The position numbers were made by a program, and so were the translations under genes. The notes under the pieces were generated by a model. The model was not told the origin of the DNA. It saw only the letters and a program-made list of their open reading frames with translations, and searched no databases. A DNA stretch of 64,000 nucleotides, from contig CANJRG010000018.1 in NCBI GenBank assembly GCA_947476745.1, positions 1 through 64,000 on the forward strand. The letters run 5' to 3'. Source of the DNA: Acidimicrobiia bacterium. Its GTDB lineage: Bacteria; Actinomycetota; Acidimicrobiia; Acidimicrobiales; CAIXPF01. How positions within the stretch are numbered: position 1 is the first letter of the stretch; each line of letters opens with the position of its first letter. Positions 1-10,914 of the stretch are shown here, piece after piece.

Positions 1-216
1 AACGTCGAGTTCCTGCTGCATGCCCGCCCCGGCGTCGACGGTGCCGCTGGGCTCGACCTCGAGGCGGCCATCGCCGACGTTGTCGGTGCCGGCGACGAGG
101 GCGGCGACGAGGGCGGCGACGGTGCCGGCGACGAGGGCGGCGGAGGTGTCGGCGCGGAGGTTTCCGGCGGTGGCATCGTCGGTTTCACCGTGGCAGACGG
201 GTCGGAGGTCCGCTGA
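1..216 (+). CDS. tlyA: TlyA-type rRNA methyltransferase, 3' end only
   Basis: Only the last 71 residues are in the window; the gene enters from the left and stops at TGA 214-216. It opens with NVEFLLHARPG and closes with VGFTVADGSEVR, which resembles the C-terminal strand of the TlyA/hemolysin-A family (S4 domain plus 2'-O-methyltransferase acting on rRNA in mycobacteria). Between them lies an insertion of about 40 residues made of Gly, Asp, Glu and Ala, encoded by a degenerate 12-bp repeat, so the C-terminus is expanded compared with family members. The identification rests mainly on position: tlyA directly precedes nadK and recN in Mycobacterium. The catalytic part lies outside the window. 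Confidence 0.65.
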   Translation, partial: NVEFLLHARPGVDGAAGLDLEAAIADVVGAGDEGGDEGGDGAGDEGGGGVGAEVSGGGIVGFTVADGSEVR

Positions 217-1059
217 GTGGCCAAGATCCTGGTGGCGGTGCACCAACATCGTGACGAGGCTGCGGCACTGGCCGCCGACGCGGTCGACTGGCTGCGCTCC
301 TGTGGCCACGACGTCGAGTTGCCCTCGGCCGATGCCGTCATGGTCGGCCGGCCGGCCTGCGGCTGCGACGACGTGACCGCCCAGGGCTACGACCTGGCCC
401 TGTCCATCGGGGGCGACGGCACCATGCTGCGCACGGTGGAGCTGGTCTCCGCCGACGACGTCCCGGTGCTCGGGGTCAACGTCGGCCAGCTCGGCTACCT
501 CGTCGAGGTCGAACCGGATGGCCTGCGTTCTGCCGTCACCCGGTTCCTCGACGGTGAGCACCACATCGAACCCCGCATGCGGCTCGAGGTCCGGCGCGAG
601 GGGGTCGACGGTTTGGTGAGCGCGCTCAACGAGATGGTCCTCGAGAAGACCCCGTCCGGCCACACGGTGCGGCTGGCGGTCAGCGTCGACGGTGCCTACT
701 TCATGACCTTCGTCGCTGATGGGCTCATCGTCGCCACCGCCACCGGTTCCACGGCCTACGCACTGTCGGCCCGGGCCCCGATCGTGGCCCCCACCCACCG
801 GCTGATGGTGCTGACGCCGGTGGCGCCCCACATGCTCTTCGACCGCAGCCTGGTGTTCGAACCGGCCTCGCAACTGCGGCTCGAGGTGTGCAGCTGGCGT
901 CCTGCCGAGCTGTTCGTGGACGGCCGCAGCGAGGCCATGCTGGAGGAAGGCGATGCGGTGCTGGTGTCGTCCTCGCCGCACCCCGCCCGGCTCGTGACCT
1001 TCGAGCGACGCAACTTCCTGGGCATTCTCAAAAGCAAGTTCGGCCTCAACGACCGGTGA
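217..1059 (+). CDS. nadK: NAD kinase
   Basis: Phosphorylates NAD to NADP in the cytosol. The 280-residue protein has the diagnostic GGDGTML loop near residue 66, followed by NVGQLGYL, then the TGSTAYALSAR segment and PHMLFDRSLV, in the order expected for bacterial NAD kinases; length is normal. The GTG start is directly adjacent to the tlyA stop, so the two are probably translationally coupled, and recN follows 25 bp downstream. The usual GG after STAYxLSA is RA here, a conservative departure within a recognisable family. Confidence 0.93.
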   Translation: MAKILVAVHQHRDEAAALAADAVDWLRSCGHDVELPSADAVMVGRPACGCDDVTAQGYDLALSIGGDGTMLRTVELVSADDVPVLGVNVGQLGYLVEVEPDGLRSAVTRFLDGEHHIEPRMRLEVRREGVDGLVSALNEMVLEKTPSGHTVRLAVSVDGAYFMTFVADGLIVATATGSTAYALSARAPIVAPTHRLMVLTPVAPHMLFDRSLVFEPASQLRLEVCSWRPAELFVDGRSEAMLEEGDAVLVSSSPHPARLVTFERRNFLGILKSKFGLNDR

Positions 1060-1084
1060 TGACCTGTCTGCGGAGACCACGCTG

Positions 1085-2842
1085 ATGCTGGACGAACTGC
1101 ACGTGAGCGACCTCGGGGTCATCGAGCGCCTCGGTCTCACCTTCGGGCAAGGCATGACCGCGCTCACCGGCGAGACCGGTGCGGGCAAGACCCTGGTGGT
1201 CGAGGCCATCGACCTGCTGCTCGGTGGCAAGGCCGACCCGTCCTTCGTCCGACCCGGGGCGTCGGAGGCCGTGGTCGAGGGCCGCTTCAGCGAGGGCGAC
1301 AACGAGTGGGTCGTGCGCCGGGTCGTACCGCGCGAAGGCCGGTCGCGGGCCTACGTGAACGGGGTCATGGCGTCGGTGGCCGAGCTGGCCGAGCTGGGCA
1401 GCCGCCTGGTCGATCTCCACGGTCAACACGCCCACCAATCGCTGCTGCACCCGTCCACCCAGCGGGCGGCACTCGACCTGTTCGGCCAGGTGGACGTCGA
1501 GCCGTTGCGGCGGGCCACCGCCGAGCTGACCGCAGTCGAACGGGCCCTCGGCGATCTCGGCGGCGACGATCGAGCCCGGGCCCGCGAGCTGGACCTGTTG
1601 CGCTTCCAGCTCGACGAGATCGGCGGCGCCGGCCTCGACGATCCCGACGAGGACGCCCGGCTCGACGCCGAGGAAGACCTGCTCGCTGACGCCCTGGCCC
1701 ACCAGGAGGCCGCGGGGGTGGCCCACGACGCCCTGATCGAGGAGCCCGGAGCGGTCGAGGCGCTGGCCACCGCCATCTCGGCCCTGCGCGACCGCGCCCC
1801 GTTCCGCGAACTCGAGGCCCGGGCCCGGGCCCTGGCGGCAGAGCTGAGCGATCTCGGCCGGGAGATCCGCGCCGTGGGCGAGGGCATCGAACCCGACCCG
1901 GAACGGCTTGCCGAGATCCGCGTTCGCCGCAAGCTGTTGCACGATCTGTGCCGCAAGTACGGCGAGACGGTCTCCGACGTGCTCGAAGAAGCCGGCCACC
2001 TCCAAGCCCGTCACGACGAGCTCGCCGGCCGCGAGGGTCGCGCCGAGCGGCTCGAGCAGCAGCGCCGGGAGCTGCGCGGTGCGGTTCGAGCCGAGGCCCG
2101 CCGGGTCGGCGCAGCCCGCCGTCGCGCCGCGCCGGAGCTCGCCGCTGCAGTCCAGGCCCATCTCGCTGATCTGGCCCTGGCCAAGGCGCGGATCGGGGTA
2201 GAGGTTCCCGGCCCGACGTCGGCCTCGACGTCGGGAGGTGACGCCCCGGCCGATGCCGCTGGGGAACATCGTGCCCATGACCCGGCGGGCAGCGACCCGG
2301 CCGATCGCAACGGGAGTGGCCGCGACGGGACCGACAGCGATCCGACCGGTCGTGACGCGGCCGACCTGGCGGGGGAGCGCGTCCAGTTCCTACTGGCCGC
2401 CAATCCGGGTTCGCCGCTGCTGCCGCTGGCCAAGGTGGCCTCCGGCGGGGAGCTGGCGCGGGCGATGCTGGCGTTGCGGCTGGTGCTGTCCAAGGTTGGC
2501 TACACCAGCCCACCCACCCAGATTTTCGACGAGGTCGATGCCGGTATCGGTGGCGCTGCGGCCACCGCAGTGGGTGAGGCCCTCGCCCGCCTCGCCGGCA
2601 GCGACCGCCAGATCCTGGTCGTCACCCACCTGCCTCAGGTGGCCGCGTGGGCCACCACCCAGGTGACGGTGCACAAGCTGCAGGACGACGACTCCACCGC
2701 ATCGGTCGCCCAAGTGCTGCGGGGCAAGGAGCGCACCGTCGAGCTCGCCCGCATGCTGTCGGGTTCGCCTGAGTCGCGCTCAGCCCGCAAACATGCCGCC
2801 GAGCTGCTCGATGCCGCCGCCGCGGCGCGTGGTACCTGGTGA
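1085..2842 (+). CDS. recN: DNA repair protein RecN
   Basis: SMC-like ATPase that acts at DNA double-strand breaks. Walker A GETGAGKT is near residue 34, the ABC signature appears as VASGGELARAMLAL and Walker B as QIFDEVDAGIGG, with an Ala/Glu/Arg-rich coiled-coil region between. Length (585 residues) is normal. Just before the conserved NPGSPLLPL stretch lies a roughly 50-residue insertion rich in Asp, Gly, Ser and Thr (bases about 2,210-2,370) with no recognisable fold; RecN normally has ordered sequence there. Position after nadK matches Mycobacterium. Confidence 0.93.
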   Translation: MLDELHVSDLGVIERLGLTFGQGMTALTGETGAGKTLVVEAIDLLLGGKADPSFVRPGASEAVVEGRFSEGDNEWVVRRVVPREGRSRAYVNGVMASVAELAELGSRLVDLHGQHAHQSLLHPSTQRAALDLFGQVDVEPLRRATAELTAVERALGDLGGDDRARARELDLLRFQLDEIGGAGLDDPDEDARLDAEEDLLADALAHQEAAGVAHDALIEEPGAVEALATAISALRDRAPFRELEARARALAAELSDLGREIRAVGEGIEPDPERLAEIRVRRKLLHDLCRKYGETVSDVLEEAGHLQARHDELAGREGRAERLEQQRRELRGAVRAEARRVGAARRRAAPELAAAVQAHLADLALAKARIGVEVPGPTSASTSGGDAPADAAGEHRAHDPAGSDPADRNGSGRDGTDSDPTGRDAADLAGERVQFLLAANPGSPLLPLAKVASGGELARAMLALRLVLSKVGYTSPPTQIFDEVDAGIGGAAATAVGEALARLAGSDRQILVVTHLPQVAAWATTQVTVHKLQDDDSTASVAQVLRGKERTVELARMLSGSPESRSARKHAAELLDAAAAARGTW

Positions 2843-2934
2843 GGTCGGCGCGGTGTGGTCGCTGAGAACGTCTGATGTCATGAGGCCGGCGCGATGAGAG
2901 TCGAGTCATGCGCGGGTGATCGAGGGTGGGCTGC

Positions 2935-5364
<2,430 letters not shown>

Positions 5365-5368
<4 letters not shown>

Positions 5369-5874
5369 CGGCGGCGTTCGCTGATGTGGTACATCTCGCC
5401 CGTCGTCTGTTCGCCTCGCTCCGTCAGGTCGAGCCGTCGGCCGCCGACGAGGCCCTCGCTCGGGGTTCGCTCGACGAACGGGCGCTGGAGCTGTGGCTGC
5501 AGCAGGCACCCGGCGACCGCCGCCACAGCGCTGCGGTGGCGCACCAGGTGGTACGGGCCGCCGGGGACGAGCCCGTTCCCGACTGGGTGGTCATCGCAGC
5601 TCTGCTGCACGACGTGGGCAAAGTCGACACCGGCCTCGGCATCGGCGGCCGGGTCCTCGCCGGCGTGTTGAAGTTGGTCCGGGTGGGTCGCTTTCCCGGC
5701 CGGATCGGTCGCTACCTGCGCTATCCCGAGATCGGTGCGGCCATGCTGGTAGACGCCGGTTGCGATCCCCGGGCGGTTGCGTGGGCGGCGGAGCACCATC
5801 GGTCTGCCCGGCTGCGCACGGTCCCCGCCCGCTGGGCCGACTGTCTTGCCGCCGCCGACCATCACGCGGTCTGA
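5365..5874 (+). CDS. HD-domain metal-dependent phosphohydrolase-like protein
   Basis: A 169-residue cytosolic protein with an HD-superfamily pattern: an early His in HSAAVAHQVV, the hallmark LLHDVGKVDTG, and a later AAEHH that can complete metal binding. HD proteins commonly hydrolyse nucleotides or phosphoesters; the substrate here is unknown. GTG 5365 overlaps the stop of the NUDIX gene by four bases, implying coupled translation and perhaps a shared role in nucleotide housekeeping (inference). It is the last gene of the rightward group before a repeat-filled gap. Confidence 0.75.
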
Positions 5875-6023
5875 CCACCCCGGGCGGCACCGATCAACGC
5901 ATGTCCGCCTCGCTGCGTCGGGCCGGACCGTTGCGTTCCCGCCTGTCGCGGCTGGCTCGAGCCGAACGCCGCCGCCGCCCGGTGTCTTTCGCGCCGGATG
6001 GGCGTCCTGCCCGGCCGGCTGGT

Positions 6024-6190
6024 CTGTCGGGCTGGCCGCTCTGTCGGGCTGGCCGCTCTGTCGGGCTGGCCGCTCTGTCGGGCTGGTCGCTCTGTCGGGC
6101 TGGTCGCTCTGTCGGGTCGGCTGGTCTGTCGGGCCGGTCGCTCTGTCATGTCGGCCGCTCTGTCATGTCGGCCGCTCTGTCGGGTCGGGC
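6024..6190. repeat. 17-bp tandem repeat in a 334-bp gene-free gap
   Basis: Nine complete copies and one partial copy of a 17-bp unit (CTGTCGGGCTGGCCGCT and close variants) lie head to tail in the gap 5875-6208, between the 3' ends of the convergent HD gene and trpS. Copies 1-3 are identical; later ones drift to TGGTCGCT or CTGTCATGTCGGCCGCT. Seventeen is not a multiple of three and no credible coding frame uses the array. The rest of the gap shows no gene. Confidence 0.9.
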
Positions 6191-6208
6191 CCGAGCGATG
6201 CCCGCAGG

Positions 6209-7192
6209 TCAGACCCGGGGAAGCAGCCCGATGGCGGAACGTGCCCGTTGCAGCACCGGATGTGCGACCGCAGCGGCCTTTTCGGCGCCGAGCGCGAGGA
6301 GGCGAGCCGTCTCTGCCGGGTCCTCGGCGAGCTCGCGGTAGCGCTGCTGGATCGGCGTGAGGATCTCGACAACGGCTGCGGCGGTGTCGGACTTCAGCGG
6401 CCCGTACTGGGTATAGCCTTCGGCGGCTTGTTCGGGGGTGCAGCCGGTGCACGCGGCGAGGATCGACAGCAGGTTCGACACCCCGGGCTTGGTCCCCGGG
6501 TCGAAACGGACCTCACCGTCGGTGTCGGTGACCGCTCGTTTGATCTTCTTGTCGATCTGCTTGAGGTCGTCGAGCACCCCGATGGTGCCCTGCGGGGAAT
6601 CCAGCGACTTGGACATCTTGTTCGTCGGCGACTGAAGGTCCATGACCCGGGCGCCGGCCTTGGGGATGACCGCCTCGGGTACGACGAAGGTGTCGCCGTA
6701 GCGGGAGTTGAAGCGAATGGCCACGTCCCGGGTCAGCTCGAGGTGCTGGCGCTGGTCGTCACCCACCGGCACCCGATCGGTGTCGTAGAGCAGGATGTCG
6801 GCGGCCATGAGGGCGGGGTAGGTGAACAACGCCGCCGACACGAAGTCGCTGCGATCGGATTTGTCCTTGAACTGGGTCATGCGGCGCAGTTCGCCGAAGC
6901 TGACCGTGCACTCCATCAACCAGGCCAGCTCGGTGTGGGCGGCGACGTGGCTTTGCACGAACAGGGTGCACACCTCGGGGTTGAGGCCACAGGCCATGAG
7001 GAGCTGGGCGAGACCCACGGTGGCGGCTCGCAGGGCCGTCGGATCCTGGGGCGTGGTGAGGGCGTGGAGGTCGACGACGCAGAAGAAGCTGTCGGCCTCG
7101 TGCTGATCGACGACCCAATTCCGCACCGCGCCGAGCAGGTTGCCGAGATGAAGGGCCCCGGAGGGCTGGATGCCGGAGAAGACGCGGGTCAC
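6209..7192 (-). CDS. trpS: Tryptophanyl-tRNA synthetase
   Basis: Charges tRNA-Trp. The 327-residue class-I synthetase starts SGIQPSGALHLGNLLGAV, with HLGN as the HIGH motif, and carries KMSKS in NKMSKSLDSPQGT; length is typical. It starts at GTG 7192, nine bases after a -10-like TACCCT on the minus strand, with no Shine-Dalgarno sequence, which suggests a leaderless or near-leaderless transcript. It converges on the HD gene across the 17-bp repeat array. Confidence 0.95.
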   Translation of the reverse strand: MTRVFSGIQPSGALHLGNLLGAVRNWVVDQHEADSFFCVVDLHALTTPQDPTALRAATVGLAQLLMACGLNPEVCTLFVQSHVAAHTELAWLMECTVSFGELRRMTQFKDKSDRSDFVSAALFTYPALMAADILLYDTDRVPVGDDQRQHLELTRDVAIRFNSRYGDTFVVPEAVIPKAGARVMDLQSPTNKMSKSLDSPQGTIGVLDDLKQIDKKIKRAVTDTDGEVRFDPGTKPGVSNLLSILAACTGCTPEQAAEGYTQYGPLKSDTAAAVVEILTPIQQRYRELAEDPAETARLLALGAEKAAAVAHPVLQRARSAIGLLPRV

Positions 7193-7201
7193 GAGCGGGA
7201 C

Positions 7202-7207
7202 AGGGTA
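7202..7207 (-). promoter_or_regulatory. -10-like TACCCT upstream of trpS
   Basis: TACCCT on the minus strand ends nine bases before the trpS GTG. This matches the TANNNT element seen at the same distance before many genes of the window. Confidence 0.4.
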
Positions 7208-7500
7208 GTGGTCTACTCCGGCGACGTCAGCAACGGCCCGTTCCGTTCGTCGGAGACCGGCGCTGGGAGACCGTGGCGGCTCTTTCCGAGCCGTCGCTGA
7301 AGCCCGCCCGAAACATCGACGGAAGGTGGCCGTAGGGTGACGTTCCGTCGACTACTAACGAGGTGTCACTAGTTGGCTCGGACAAATCCGCCACAGTCTC
7401 CCCGAACCGGTGCGAACCGAGCAGGTAACCGGCCCCGTCGGAGTTCGCTGGGCCGGTGTGGGGCCTCCGATGGGTTACCACCCGGGGCTGGCTCGGGATG

Positions 7501-7575
7501 GATGCGGCTGGGATGGATGCGGCTGGGATGGATGCGGCTGGGATGGATGCGGCTGGGATGGATGCGGCTGGGATG
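7501..7575. repeat. 15-bp tandem repeat in a 459-bp gene-free gap
   Basis: Five perfect copies of GATGCGGCTGGGATG lie between trpS (upstream side) and the 3' end of the M23 peptidase gene. The gap 7193-7651 has no convincing gene; apart from the array and the trpS promoter I see nothing in it. All three plus-strand frames and at least one minus-strand frame stay open through the array, a property of the repeat rather than evidence of coding. Confidence 0.9.
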
Positions 7576-7651
7576 GTCGGTCGGGGCACGGCCGGGCTGG
7601 GCCGGGGCACCCACCCGGTGGGCCGGGTCGGAGTTCGCCGGGCCGGGCCGG

Positions 7652-9202
7652 TCAGGTAGCCGGGAGTAGGTTGACCCGGCTTGTCGCGTAGCCGGCGGCG
7701 GCGACCGCGGGTAGGTTGGCGAAGGACCGCCAGCCCGTGGTGGTCCACACGAGATACCCCGTCGTCCCCCGGATCTGGAAGAGCGTTCCAGGCCCGGTGC
7801 CACCGCAGGCCCACTGGTCGCGACCTGCTCGAGCCGGTAGGCGCGACCAACCCTGTGCGCCGGTTGCGGACTGCAGGGCGGCGAGTTCGGCCATCGTCGA
7901 CAGCGGCCACGGTGAACCGCCGGAGCACCAGTACATCGTCCCGTCGCCGAGTTCGGTGAAGGCCCGATGCTGCAGCGGTCGCCACGGCAGGGCGGTCATC
8001 AGGTCGTCCAGGCTGGGGCCGAGCACCTGCACCCGGCTCCACCCCCCGAACGGGTCGACCTGGGCCGCTTCGGGAACCCACCAGGGCGTACCGCCGGCGT
8101 AGACGAAGACGTTCGGTGCGTCGGGTGCCCGGAACAGCGTTCCTTCCGGCAGGGCCGTGGGCGTGGGTCCGGCGGTCGTCGGCGTCGGCATCGAGCTGGT
8201 CGTGGGCGGGTTGGTGGTTGCCGGCTGTGGGGCGAGGGTGGTGGTCGTGGCGAGCGTGGTCGGCGACGGATTGCCGATGACGTAGTCGTTGCGAACGATG
8301 GGGCCGAAAAAGGCCTCCATCTGGTTCCAGCCAGTGACGCCGAGGGCATTGGGGTAGCTCAGGGTGGCCCCGTTGGACTGGCCGACCATCCTGCCGGGGT
8401 CGACGCGATGGCGCGTCGGGTCGATCTCGTCGTAGTGCAGGTGCGGTCCGGTCGAACACGTCGACCCGGTGTTGCCCGAATAGCCGATGACCTGGCCCCG
8501 GCTCACCACGTCCCCGTCGTGCACCGCCCAGCCGGACAGGTGCAGGTAGCGAGACCATTTGCGGGCCCCGGCGTGCCACAGCTCGATGTACTTGCCGGCA
8601 CAGTCGTCTTCGTAGATGGCCACCTCGCCCCGGGCGGCGGCGACCACGGGCACGCCTTCGGGCATCGGGAAGTCGAGCGCGGGCCGGCTGGCTCCGTGGT
8701 GGCCGTCGGTGCAGCCGTTGTCCCAGGTGCAACCGAGGGCGTATGCCCCGAGGAAGGGGACGAGGTCCGGCTCGTCGTCGATCGCAGATGCGTCCGAGGC
8801 CCACAGCAACGCCGCGACCAGGGCTGTCGCTGCTACCAGACCCGCTCCAAGGAACCGGCGCCGTGCCGTCGGCCCGGTGCGACTCGCCCCGCGGCCCGCA
8901 CGTAGGGTGTCCGCCCGCCGGACTGCGACGGTCCCGTGGACGGACCCGTCATCGAGTGCGCCGATCCCGTGGACGGACCCGTCATCGAGTGCGCCGGTCC
9001 CGTGGACGGACCCGTCATCGAGTGCGCCGATCCCGTGGACGGCCCCGTTGCCCGCCGCGTCGGGTTTGGGTGCGCCGGGTCTGGTCGCGCCAGGTCCGTG
9101 GCCGGCAGCGATGGCCGGGGCGGACCCGTTGGCCGGGTCGACGGGGTCGGCTGCGTTGGCCGGTGACGATGGTCCGGTTCGGACCCGCTTGCCGAACGAC
9201 AC
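7652..9202 (-). CDS. Secreted or membrane-anchored M23 (LytM-type) peptidase
   Basis: Zinc endopeptidase expected to act on peptidoglycan outside the membrane. After a Gly/Ala/Pro-rich leader of about 120 residues comes an RRR plus hydrophobic segment ending in SDASA, a signal or anchor. The M23 fold follows, with its first zinc ligands in HHGASRPALDF and the HLH motif in GPHLHYDE. A Thr/Pro linker leads to a C-terminal part with repeated LFxxxG...W elements typical of substrate-binding modules. The 11-residue repeat near residues 52-90 precedes the membrane segment, so it is cytosolic or part of an over-called N-terminus. The GTG 9202 start is only 22 bp from scpA, and an internal start is possible. 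Confidence 0.85.
   Translation of the reverse strand: MSFGKRVRTGPSSPANAADPVDPANGSAPAIAAGHGPGATRPGAPKPDAAGNGAVHGIGALDDGSVHGTGALDDGSVHGIGALDDGSVHGTVAVRRADTLRAGRGASRTGPTARRRFLGAGLVAATALVAALLWASDASAIDDEPDLVPFLGAYALGCTWDNGCTDGHHGASRPALDFPMPEGVPVVAAARGEVAIYEDDCAGKYIELWHAGARKWSRYLHLSGWAVHDGDVVSRGQVIGYSGNTGSTCSTGPHLHYDEIDPTRHRVDPGRMVGQSNGATLSYPNALGVTGWNQMEAFFGPIVRNDYVIGNPSPTTLATTTTLAPQPATTNPPTTSSMPTPTTAGPTPTALPEGTLFRAPDAPNVFVYAGGTPWWVPEAAQVDPFGGWSRVQVLGPSLDDLMTALPWRPLQHRAFTELGDGTMYWCSGGSPWPLSTMAELAALQSATGAQGWSRLPARAGRDQWACGGTGPGTLFQIRGTTGYLVWTTTGWRSFANLPAVAAAGYATSRVNLLPAT
8933..9046. repeat. 33-bp in-frame tandem repeat in the M23 gene
   Basis: Three complete copies and part of a fourth of a 33-bp unit beginning CCCGTGGACGGACCCGTCAT. 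On the minus strand they encode an 11-residue repeat (SVHGIGALDDG and SVHGTGALDDG) ahead of the predicted membrane segment. The third codon positions are almost unchanged, so the expansion looks recent. Confidence 0.9.
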
Positions 9203-9211
9203 GGTGGTAAT

Positions 9212-9217
9212 TACGCT
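9212..9217 (+). promoter_or_regulatory. -10-like TACGCT upstream of scpA
   Basis: TACGCT ends seven bases before GTG 9225 and four before ATG 9222. The usual spacing in this window is 6-10 bases, which favours GTG 9225 as a leaderless start. The element lies in the 19-22 bp between the divergent scpA and M23 starts. Confidence 0.4.
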
Positions 9218-9224
9218 CCTGATG

Positions 9225-10004
9225 GTGACCTACGAGGTGCACACCCCGGTTTTCGAGGGCCCCTTCGACCTCCTCCTCCATCTGATCCTGCGCGAGCAGG
9301 TGGATGTGTACGAGGTCTCGCTCGCTCGCATTGTCGACGCGTTCCTGGCCGAGCTTGACCGCATGGCCGGGGTAGACCTCGCAACGGCGACGGAGTTCCT
9401 GCTCATCGCTGCCACCCTGGTCGAGCTGAAGGCCCGCCGTCTGCTGCCCGAGGACGAGGACGTCGACCTCGACGACGAGCTCTCCCTGTGGGAGGAGCGC
9501 GACGTGCTGCTGGCCCGACTGCTGGAGTGCAAGACCTTCAAGGACGCCGCCGCCATCATGGAGGCCGCCATCGAGCAGGCCGGTCGGTCGGCGCCGCGTA
9601 CCGCCGGTCCCGACGAGCGCTTCGCCGAACTGCAGCCCGACTTCCTCGCCGGGGTCACCCCTGAGCAGTTGCGCCGGGCGTTCCTCAAGGCGGTCACCCC
9701 CAAGCCACCACCCCGGGTGAACATTGATCATCTGCCGGCCATGCGCATGAGCGTGCTCGACGCCATCAACGAGGTGGCCGACGAGGTGCGCCGGGTCGGG
9801 CGCCTCTCGTTTCGGACGCTGTGCCACGGCCTCGCCGATCGGCTCGAGATCGTGGTGCGTTTCCTCGCGGTCCTCGAGCTGTACAAGCAGGGCCATGTCG
9901 AGCTCGAACAGTCCTCCTCGCTGGCTGCACTGGAACTGCAGTGGGTGGGCGGGCAGGATGTCCCCCTGCGGGAACTGCTCAGCGTCGATGCCTACGACGG
10001 GTGA
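9225..10004 (+). CDS. scpA: Segregation and condensation protein A (kleisin)
   Basis: Kleisin subunit that bridges SMC heads and binds ScpB in chromosome condensation. The N-terminus TYEVHTPVFEGPFDLLLHLI is the family signature. The acidic middle (LPEDEDVDLDDELS) and the C-terminal winged-helix part (LVHFLAVLEL-like, reading FLAVLELYKQGHVEL) are intact; 259 residues is normal. GTG 9225 is preferred over ATG 9222 because of its spacing from the -10-like TACGCT. Order scpA-scpB-rluB matches Mycobacterium. Confidence 0.95.
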   Translation: MTYEVHTPVFEGPFDLLLHLILREQVDVYEVSLARIVDAFLAELDRMAGVDLATATEFLLIAATLVELKARRLLPEDEDVDLDDELSLWEERDVLLARLLECKTFKDAAAIMEAAIEQAGRSAPRTAGPDERFAELQPDFLAGVTPEQLRRAFLKAVTPKPPPRVNIDHLPAMRMSVLDAINEVADEVRRVGRLSFRTLCHGLADRLEIVVRFLAVLELYKQGHVELEQSSSLAALELQWVGGQDVPLRELLSVDAYDG

Positions 10005-10029
10005 CCCGCCTCAGGAGGACACGTCGTTG

Positions 10030-10914
10030 ATGGAGCACAACCCGGGCAGGCTCGACGAGGTCGACCGCGCCATCGAGGCGCTCGTGATGGTGGCCGACCA
10101 GCCCGTCGGGCCGTCGGTGCTGGCCCAGTTGCTCGAGATCGCCGTCACCGAGGTCGAACGGCGATGCGGCGCGTTGGCGGCTCGCTACGAGGCGAGCGAC
10201 CACGGCTTCCAGTTGGTGCGGGTGGCCGGCGGGTACCGCTACCAGTCCCACCCCGACCAGGTGGCCTACATCGAGCGCTACGTCCTCGAGGGCCAGTCCG
10301 GCAAGCTGTCGGCCGCGGCGCTGGAGACGTTGGCCATCGTGGCCTACAAGCAACCGATCTCCCGGGCGCAGGTCACCTCGATCCGTGGGGTCAACGTGGA
10401 CGGCGTGATGCGGACCCTGGTCCAGCGGGGCCTGGTCACCGAAGCCGGCCACGATCCGGGCCCCGGCCAGGCCATCTTGTACGGGACCACGGTGTTGTTC
10501 CTGGAGCGGCTGGGCCTGGACCGGGTGGAGGACCTGCCCCCGTTGGGTCAGTTCGTGCCCGGTGGCGACGTGGTCGAGACCCTCGAGCGGACCCTGCTGG
10601 CCGACGGCGATCCGCGGCGACGGACCCGCACCCCGGCGGTGCGGGCGGACGTCCATGCCGGGCCCGATGCTGCGCTCGACGGTGACCCGCTGCTGCAGGT
10701 CGATGCCCACCCCGATGCCGCTGCGGTGACGTCGCCGGCGATCGACCTGACCGACCGTGCCGACACCGCCGACACCGCCGACCGTGCCGACACCGCCGAC
10801 CGGGCTTGGGGCGACCAGGTCTGGGGCGGGGCCGATCCGGGCGGCTCGGGTGTGATCGACCTCACGGACTCGGGCGTGGCCGGGGTCGACCTCCGCGGGC
10901 CCGACGAGGCATGA
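10030..10914 (+). CDS. scpB: Segregation and condensation protein B
   Basis: Winged-helix partner of ScpA in the SMC complex. The core (EALVMVADQPVGPSVLAQLL, then AALETLAIVAYKQPISR and VDGVMRTLVQRGLV) spans about 190 residues and is canonical. A further 100 residues of low-complexity acidic sequence follow, including an Asp-Arg/Thr-Ala-rich repeat at about 10,753-10,803 made of 9-bp units. AGGAGG at 10013-10018 supports ATG 10030; TTG 10027 is also possible. The stop overlaps the rluB start (ATGA). Confidence 0.93.
   Translation: MEHNPGRLDEVDRAIEALVMVADQPVGPSVLAQLLEIAVTEVERRCGALAARYEASDHGFQLVRVAGGYRYQSHPDQVAYIERYVLEGQSGKLSAAALETLAIVAYKQPISRAQVTSIRGVNVDGVMRTLVQRGLVTEAGHDPGPGQAILYGTTVLFLERLGLDRVEDLPPLGQFVPGGDVVETLERTLLADGDPRRRTRTPAVRADVHAGPDAALDGDPLLQVDAHPDAAAVTSPAIDLTDRADTADTADRADTADRAWGDQVWGGADPGGSGVIDLTDSGVAGVDLRGPDEA

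Noticed and set aside
7227-8804. A 1.6-kb minus-strand frame whose translation contains IPAAS pentapeptides, reminiscent of the IAPSS lipoprotein
   Set aside because: It overlaps the M23 gene in another frame; the pentapeptides come from the 15-bp array, and the two 15-bp units are different sequences.
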